33,265 nt of DNA. Source: Oscillibacter sp. (GTDB lineage Bacteria; Bacillota; Clostridia; Oscillospirales; Oscillospiraceae). The notes under the pieces were generated by a model, which ran no database searches, was not told the DNA's origin, and saw nothing but the letters and a program-made list of their open reading frames with translations. Of the stretch, positions 32,094 through 33,265 are shown piece by piece; the stretch's first letter is position 1, and the number at the start of each line of letters is the position of its first letter. The position numbers and the translations under genes were made by a program. The DNA lies in the NCBI GenBank assembly GCA_022797935.1, contig JAAWLO010000018.1, forward strand, positions 1-33,265. Direction: 5' to 3'.

Positions 32094-32797
32094 TGGCAAA
32101 GAGCAAAATTATTAAAGATTTGGCAAATGGTGAAGTTGATACTACGACCGCTTTGAAACGCGCTAAAGTTTTAATTTCAGAGCTACAAGATAATGAACTG
32201 CTAAATTGGATTAACCAAGAAATCTCAGGATATCCAATGGAAGCTACTCTTCCTGGTTACAGAATTGTTGAAGGAAATCTATTAGGTTCATATTTAAAGG
32301 GCTCAATGGCTGCGCATATGAAATATTCCAATGTTTCCTTGCCATTGGGTAAGATGCCAGATGATCTTAGAAGCAAATTGTTGACGTTGCAATTTCGAGA
32401 AGGTATAGAGGCGTTAAAGTCGTTATTGGAAAGCGCAAAAACGGATAAGGACGGACAAATTGGCAAAATAATTCCGGCAGATTTTTTTGGTGTCATCTCT
32501 ACATATAATAAAGATCCATATATGATAATTACCTCGGCAAAAGTTGTAATTGGGCCTCAACATATTCAGAACATTTTTTCTGTTATCGAAAACAAATTGC
32601 TGGATATCTTACTTCTACTGGAAAAAGAATTTGGAAGCCTTGATGAACTGGACATAGATGTTTCATGTAAGACAACGGAAGAGTTACAAAATATATCTAA
32701 AGAAATGCATGTCCTCGTCTATAATGATTTTAGCGTAAAAGTAGGCGATAACAACAAGATAAAAGAGTCTAGTATTACTTCATCTAAAAAGACATGA
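32093..32797 (+). CDS. AbiTii-domain protein, predicted abortive-infection component
   Basis: This 234-residue soluble protein begins with the AbiTii signature, IIKDLANGEVDTTTALKRAKVLISELQDNELLNWINQEISGYP (about 6-48). The domain is named after the second protein of the two-gene phage-resistance system AbiT of Lactococcus lactis. A mostly helical middle follows, and a C-terminal tail SVKVGDNNKIKESSITS (about 214-230) echoes a motif in the preceding protein. ATG 32093 shares one base with the upstream stop; an in-frame GTG further upstream lies inside the membrane-protein gene and is rejected. AT-rich codon use differs from the GC-rich core genes, consistent with transfer. The mode of action of AbiTii is not known to me. 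Confidence 0.85.
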   Translation: MAKSKIIKDLANGEVDTTTALKRAKVLISELQDNELLNWINQEISGYPMEATLPGYRIVEGNLLGSYLKGSMAAHMKYSNVSLPLGKMPDDLRSKLLTLQFREGIEALKSLLESAKTDKDGQIGKIIPADFFGVISTYNKDPYMIITSAKVVIGPQHIQNIFSVIENKLLDILLLLEKEFGSLDELDIDVSCKTTEELQNISKEMHVLVYNDFSVKVGDNNKIKESSITSSKKT

Positions 32798-32842
32798 GCT
32801 TTTGAGCACCTAATGAAAAAATAATTTTTGTTAATTCCAAAA

Positions 32843-32890
32843 ACGGCCAAATCCATTGCAGCACAATGGATTTGGCCGTGCATCTTTTTC
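32843..32890 (+). terminator. Intrinsic terminator of the AbiTii operon
   Basis: A perfect 16-bp stem (32843-32858 with 32864-32879), a 5-nt loop, then GCATCTTTTTC. It is the last unit before recombinase homology resumes. Confidence 0.85.
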
Positions 32891-32899
32891 CCCCACACA

Positions 32900-33265
32900 A
32901 GGAACATCATGTATGAATTTTACGCTAGAGATACCAGCCGCAAGATTAAGTCCGTATCCAAAGCAAAAGGCATGAGCGGCAAGCACCTGACCGGCACGGT
33001 CATTTACGGTTACTTGTGAGACGAAAAGCGGGAACATTGGATTGTGGACGAAGAAGCCGCTGACGTAGTGCGCCGGATATTCGCTATGACTATGGACGGA
33101 TATGGCCCCTACCAGATTGCGAACCGGCTGTCACAGGAAAAGATTGAGATACCGTCCCTGCACCTGTCCCATTACGGGGAGGGCGTGAATCAATCCAAGA
33201 CGTTTAAAGACCCTTATGGCTGGGGTTCTTCCACTATCGTCAATATCCTGAAAAAGCGTGAGTAT
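32900..33265 (+). pseudogene. Large serine recombinase fragment, 5'-truncated, in-frame TGA, runs off the window
   Basis: Homology starts abruptly at 32900 (RNIMYEFYARDTSRKIKSVSKAKGMSGKHLTGTVIYGYL). It meets TGA at 33017-33019 and continues in the same frame (DEKREHWIVDEEAADVVRRIFAMTMDGYGPYQIANRLSQEKIEIPS ... GWGSSTIVNILKKREY) to the window end. This is the middle of a TnpX/TndX-type large serine recombinase. The catalytic N-terminal resolvase domain is absent upstream; the AbiTii terminator lies where it should be. The remnant therefore suggests that the cassette replaced or interrupted the gene's 5' part. The 3' end is not visible. Confidence 0.82.

Noticed and set aside
30588-33019. Stop-codon recoding in the recombinase fragments
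   Set aside because: The two fragments carry different stops (TAA and TGA), other genes in the window end normally on both, and the fragments also lack catalytic domains; decay is simpler.

Overview
The window looks like a chromosomal segment of a GC-rich, Gram-positive anaerobe of the Firmicutes, most likely Oscillospiraceae (the Flavonifractor, Lawsonibacter, Oscillibacter group). The reasons are the anaerobic ribonucleotide reductase NrdDG, the ylxM-ffh-rpsP-khpA order, YlmH, a DUF896 protein, XpaC, strong AGGAGG ribosome binding sites, and a 4-hydroxybutyrate-dehydrogenase-like iron alcohol dehydrogenase. The assignment is inferred from gene content only. I see no rRNA, tRNA or CRISPR array.

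Positions 1-2980 hold a carbon operon: a two-subunit transketolase (5' end cut by the window edge) and an iron-dependent aldehyde reductase. A perfect 17-bp bidirectional hairpin ends it. Positions 3090-9690 hold ychF, an abasic-site (SRAP) protein, a divergent radical SAM protein, an ECF transporter S component with a structured leader, a WYL regulator lacking its DNA-binding half, and a KdpD/KdpE-like two-component pair without kdpABC. Positions 9822-13120 hold nrdD-nrdG, with tandem NrdR-like boxes at the promoter, and a small XRE regulator. Positions 13189-15433 are an AraC regulator and MATE exporter on the minus strand. A 193-bp hairpin-rich, MITE-like element at 15644-15836 sits directly before thyA-folA-recG.

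Positions 19394-24793 run on the minus strand: a Zn-ribbon/BIG2 surface protein, an ABC exporter, ylmH, two small DUF proteins and xpaC. A strong promoter at 25039 drives ylxM-ffh-rpsP-khpA. Two unknown genes and uridine kinase (udk) complete the core part.

After udk, from about 29,490, the sequence becomes AT-rich and mosaic, as in a decayed mobile island. It carries a 60-nt stem-loop, two inverted copies of a small repeat, five 15-bp iteron-like units followed by an AT-rich stretch, two serine-recombinase remnants each with an in-frame stop, and a frameshifted KilA-N gene. Between the remnants lies the most interesting unit, 31505-32890: its own promoter overlapped by a palindrome, a gene for a predicted winged-helix/single-membrane-helix protein, and a translationally coupled AbiTii-domain gene, closed by a 16-bp-stem terminator. 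The two proteins share a short Gly/Asn/Lys/Ile motif. I propose this as a compact, probably phage-defence, two-gene system.
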